Positions 7,161-8,316 of a stretch of DNA of 8,316 bases are shown here, piece by piece. The position numbers and the translations under genes are program-made. The notes under the pieces are model-generated. The model had not been told where the DNA came from. It saw nothing but the letters and a program-made list of their open reading frames with translations, and did not search any database. Numbering within the stretch: position 1 is the stretch's first letter; every line of letters begins with the position of its first letter. Origin of the DNA: Anaerolineae bacterium (GTDB lineage Bacteria > Chloroflexota > Anaerolineae > Anaerolineales > UBA4823); the NCBI GenBank assembly GCA_030622805.1, contig JAUXFR010000045.1, positions 1 to 8,316 on the forward strand, in the 5' to 3' direction.

Positions 7161-8207
7161 ATGAGAAGAAAAATTTTAATACTGATTGGCATCGGGCTGG
7201 TTTTTCTTTATATAACAGCATGCTCGCCGATCGAAAACCTGACTGGTGGAAGCAGAAAATTACCAGGTAAAGGTGTAACTGTTACTATGGGACAGGCTAC
7301 ATGGGATACTGGATGGTTCCAGGCCCAGGTATATAAACTACTGCTTGAGGAACTCGGTTATACGGTGGGTGAGATTGAAACGCTCAACAACGTGGCTTTC
7401 TACGTTTTTGCCGCGCAAGGTGATGTCGGCTTATGGGCTAATGGCTGGTTACCCTTGCACGACTATTATCTAAATTTAGAGAATGTCGCTGGAAAGGTTA
7501 GACCGATAGGCTTCCAGGTTGAGGGCGGCGCGCTTCAGGGTTACCTGGTGGATAAAGCCACAGCCGAGGAGTTGGGAATCACCAATCTTGGGGACTTGAC
7601 GGATCCGAAAATCGCTGCATTTTTTGATAAGGATGGGGATGGAATGGCTGACCTGATCGGTTGTAATACGGGCTGGGCTTGCGAAACCGTTATCGAGCAC
7701 CATCTGGATGAATACGAATTGCGCGATACGGTTGCACAAATTCAGGGTGATTACTCTGCGCTAATGGGTGAAACGATCGCACGTTACGAACGGGATGAAC
7801 CGGTCTTGTTTTACACGTGGACTCCGAACTGGACAGTATCTGAGCTGGTTATTGGTGAAGATGTGATTTGGTTGAGTGTACCGTTCTCCTCCCTGCCGGA
7901 TGAACCGGACGCCAATACAGCCGTGGACAGTGTGGTTGGCTGCCTGGAGACGCCGTGCGATACCGGATTTGATGTGAGCGATATAAGAGTGGTTGCCAAT
8001 GTAAAGTTTCTGGGGGAAAACCCGGCAGCTTCCGTTTTATTTGAAAATGTAGTCATACCGCTGAATGATATCGCGGCTCAAAATGCGCTTATGTTTGCGG
8101 GAGAGAACAGCGAAGAGGATCTCAGACGTCACGCTGCAGAGTGGATTGAAGCTAATCGAGAAATCGTCGAGCAATGGCTGGAAAATGCACGGGCGGCGGT
8201 TAAATAA
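7161..8207 (+). CDS. proX: Glycine betaine/proline betaine-binding lipoprotein, ProX-like
   Basis: Extracytoplasmic binding protein of the OpuAC/ProX family, 348 aa, close to E. coli ProX over its whole length. Residues 1-21 are a lipoprotein signal (MRRK, hydrophobic core, lipobox ITAC with lipidated Cys21). LPGKGVTV (34-41) opens the mature fold. The three Trp that make the aromatic cage for quaternary ammonium ligands in E. coli ProX align with Trp96 (GWLPLHD), Trp172 (CNTGWAC) and Trp220 (YTWTPNW). The Cys168/Cys174 pair matches the E. coli disulfide, and the DKDGDGMAD loop (156-164) is also kept. A second Cys pair, 261/266, lies in an insert absent from E. coli. The ligand class is well supported; exact preference is not. 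No ProV or ProW gene is visible on either side. GGGAG precedes the ATG by nine bases. No terminator follows, so the downstream sensor-like gene is probably cotranscribed. Confidence 0.93.
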   Translation: MRRKILILIGIGLVFLYITACSPIENLTGGSRKLPGKGVTVTMGQATWDTGWFQAQVYKLLLEELGYTVGEIETLNNVAFYVFAAQGDVGLWANGWLPLHDYYLNLENVAGKVRPIGFQVEGGALQGYLVDKATAEELGITNLGDLTDPKIAAFFDKDGDGMADLIGCNTGWACETVIEHHLDEYELRDTVAQIQGDYSALMGETIARYERDEPVLFYTWTPNWTVSELVIGEDVIWLSVPFSSLPDEPDANTAVDSVVGCLETPCDTGFDVSDIRVVANVKFLGENPAASVLFENVVIPLNDIAAQNALMFAGENSEEDLRRHAAEWIEANREIVEQWLENARAAVK

Positions 8208-8254
8208 ATGAGGGACAATTTCCCATGGGTTGGCATTAGCGTTAGGATAATTTT

Positions 8255-8316
8255 ATGTTGAAAAACTTGAGTATCAGAAGCAAGATCATCATCGCCTTTA
8301 CAATCGTCGCATTCGC
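8255..8316 (+). CDS. N-terminus of a probable membrane sensor protein (cut by right window edge)
   Basis: Only 20 codons are present: a short basic stretch (MLKNLSIRSK) followed by the start of a hydrophobic helix (IIIAFTIVAF). This is the usual opening of histidine kinases, HAMP-containing receptors and chemoreceptors, in which LSIR/LRIR-K leads into the first membrane segment. AGGA at 8244-8247 lies seven bases before the ATG. The gene begins 47 bases after proX with no terminator between, so the two are likely in one operon. The type of sensor cannot be told from what is visible, and a permease start is not excluded. Confidence 0.6.
   Translation, partial: MLKNLSIRSKIIIAFTIVAF

Noticed and set aside
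1..8316. CRISPR arrays, insertion sequences, tRNA or rRNA genes
   Set aside because: No regularly spaced repeats, transposase-like ORFs, terminal inverted repeats or RNA-gene-like segments were seen on either strand.

Overview
The window reads as ordinary chromosome from a free-living bacterium with mid-range GC. It is dense with membrane proteins and has no transposase, phage, CRISPR, rRNA or tRNA signal. The style of the proteins (a paired heterodimer-type ABC exporter, an MJ1317-like MFS carrier, a lipoprotein ProX, large membrane enzymes) would fit Chloroflexota such as Anaerolineae. That assignment is an impression from protein style, not a proven placement.

Layout. Bases 4745 down to 1 are a leftward cluster: two ABC exporter half-transporters overlapping by 4 bases (4745-2949 and 2952-1126), a 50-residue small ORF with a strong ribosome binding site (1081-929), and the N-terminal 295 residues of an MFS permease that runs off the left edge. 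From 4953 rightward come a 667-residue protein with about 13 membrane helices and a C-terminal endonuclease/exonuclease/phosphatase-fold domain, a 204-base spacer with repeats and a possible promoter, a ProX-type glycine betaine/proline-betaine binding lipoprotein (7161-8207), and the first 20 codons of a gene that starts like a membrane sensor (8255 to the right edge).

How the parts may work together. The two ABC subunits have complementary defects: the first has Asp in place of the catalytic Glu, the second has a non-consensus signature motif. This is the pattern of an asymmetric heterodimer with one working ATP site. The MFS carrier and small ORF may be read from the same transcript, giving an export cluster of unknown substrate. 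On the right, ProX has the full aromatic cage for a quaternary ammonium ligand, but no ProV/ProW transporter genes are visible beside it. The next gene instead looks like a sensor, so ProX may serve sensing as well as, or instead of, uptake. The spacer before proX has three copies of a 9-base motif, one lying at the expected -35 position of a promoter with a perfect -10.

No clearly new system is proven here. The best leads are the ProX-plus-sensor pairing with its repeated upstream motif, the membrane/EEP fusion, and the small ORF whose stop overlaps a possible ATA start of the MFS gene.
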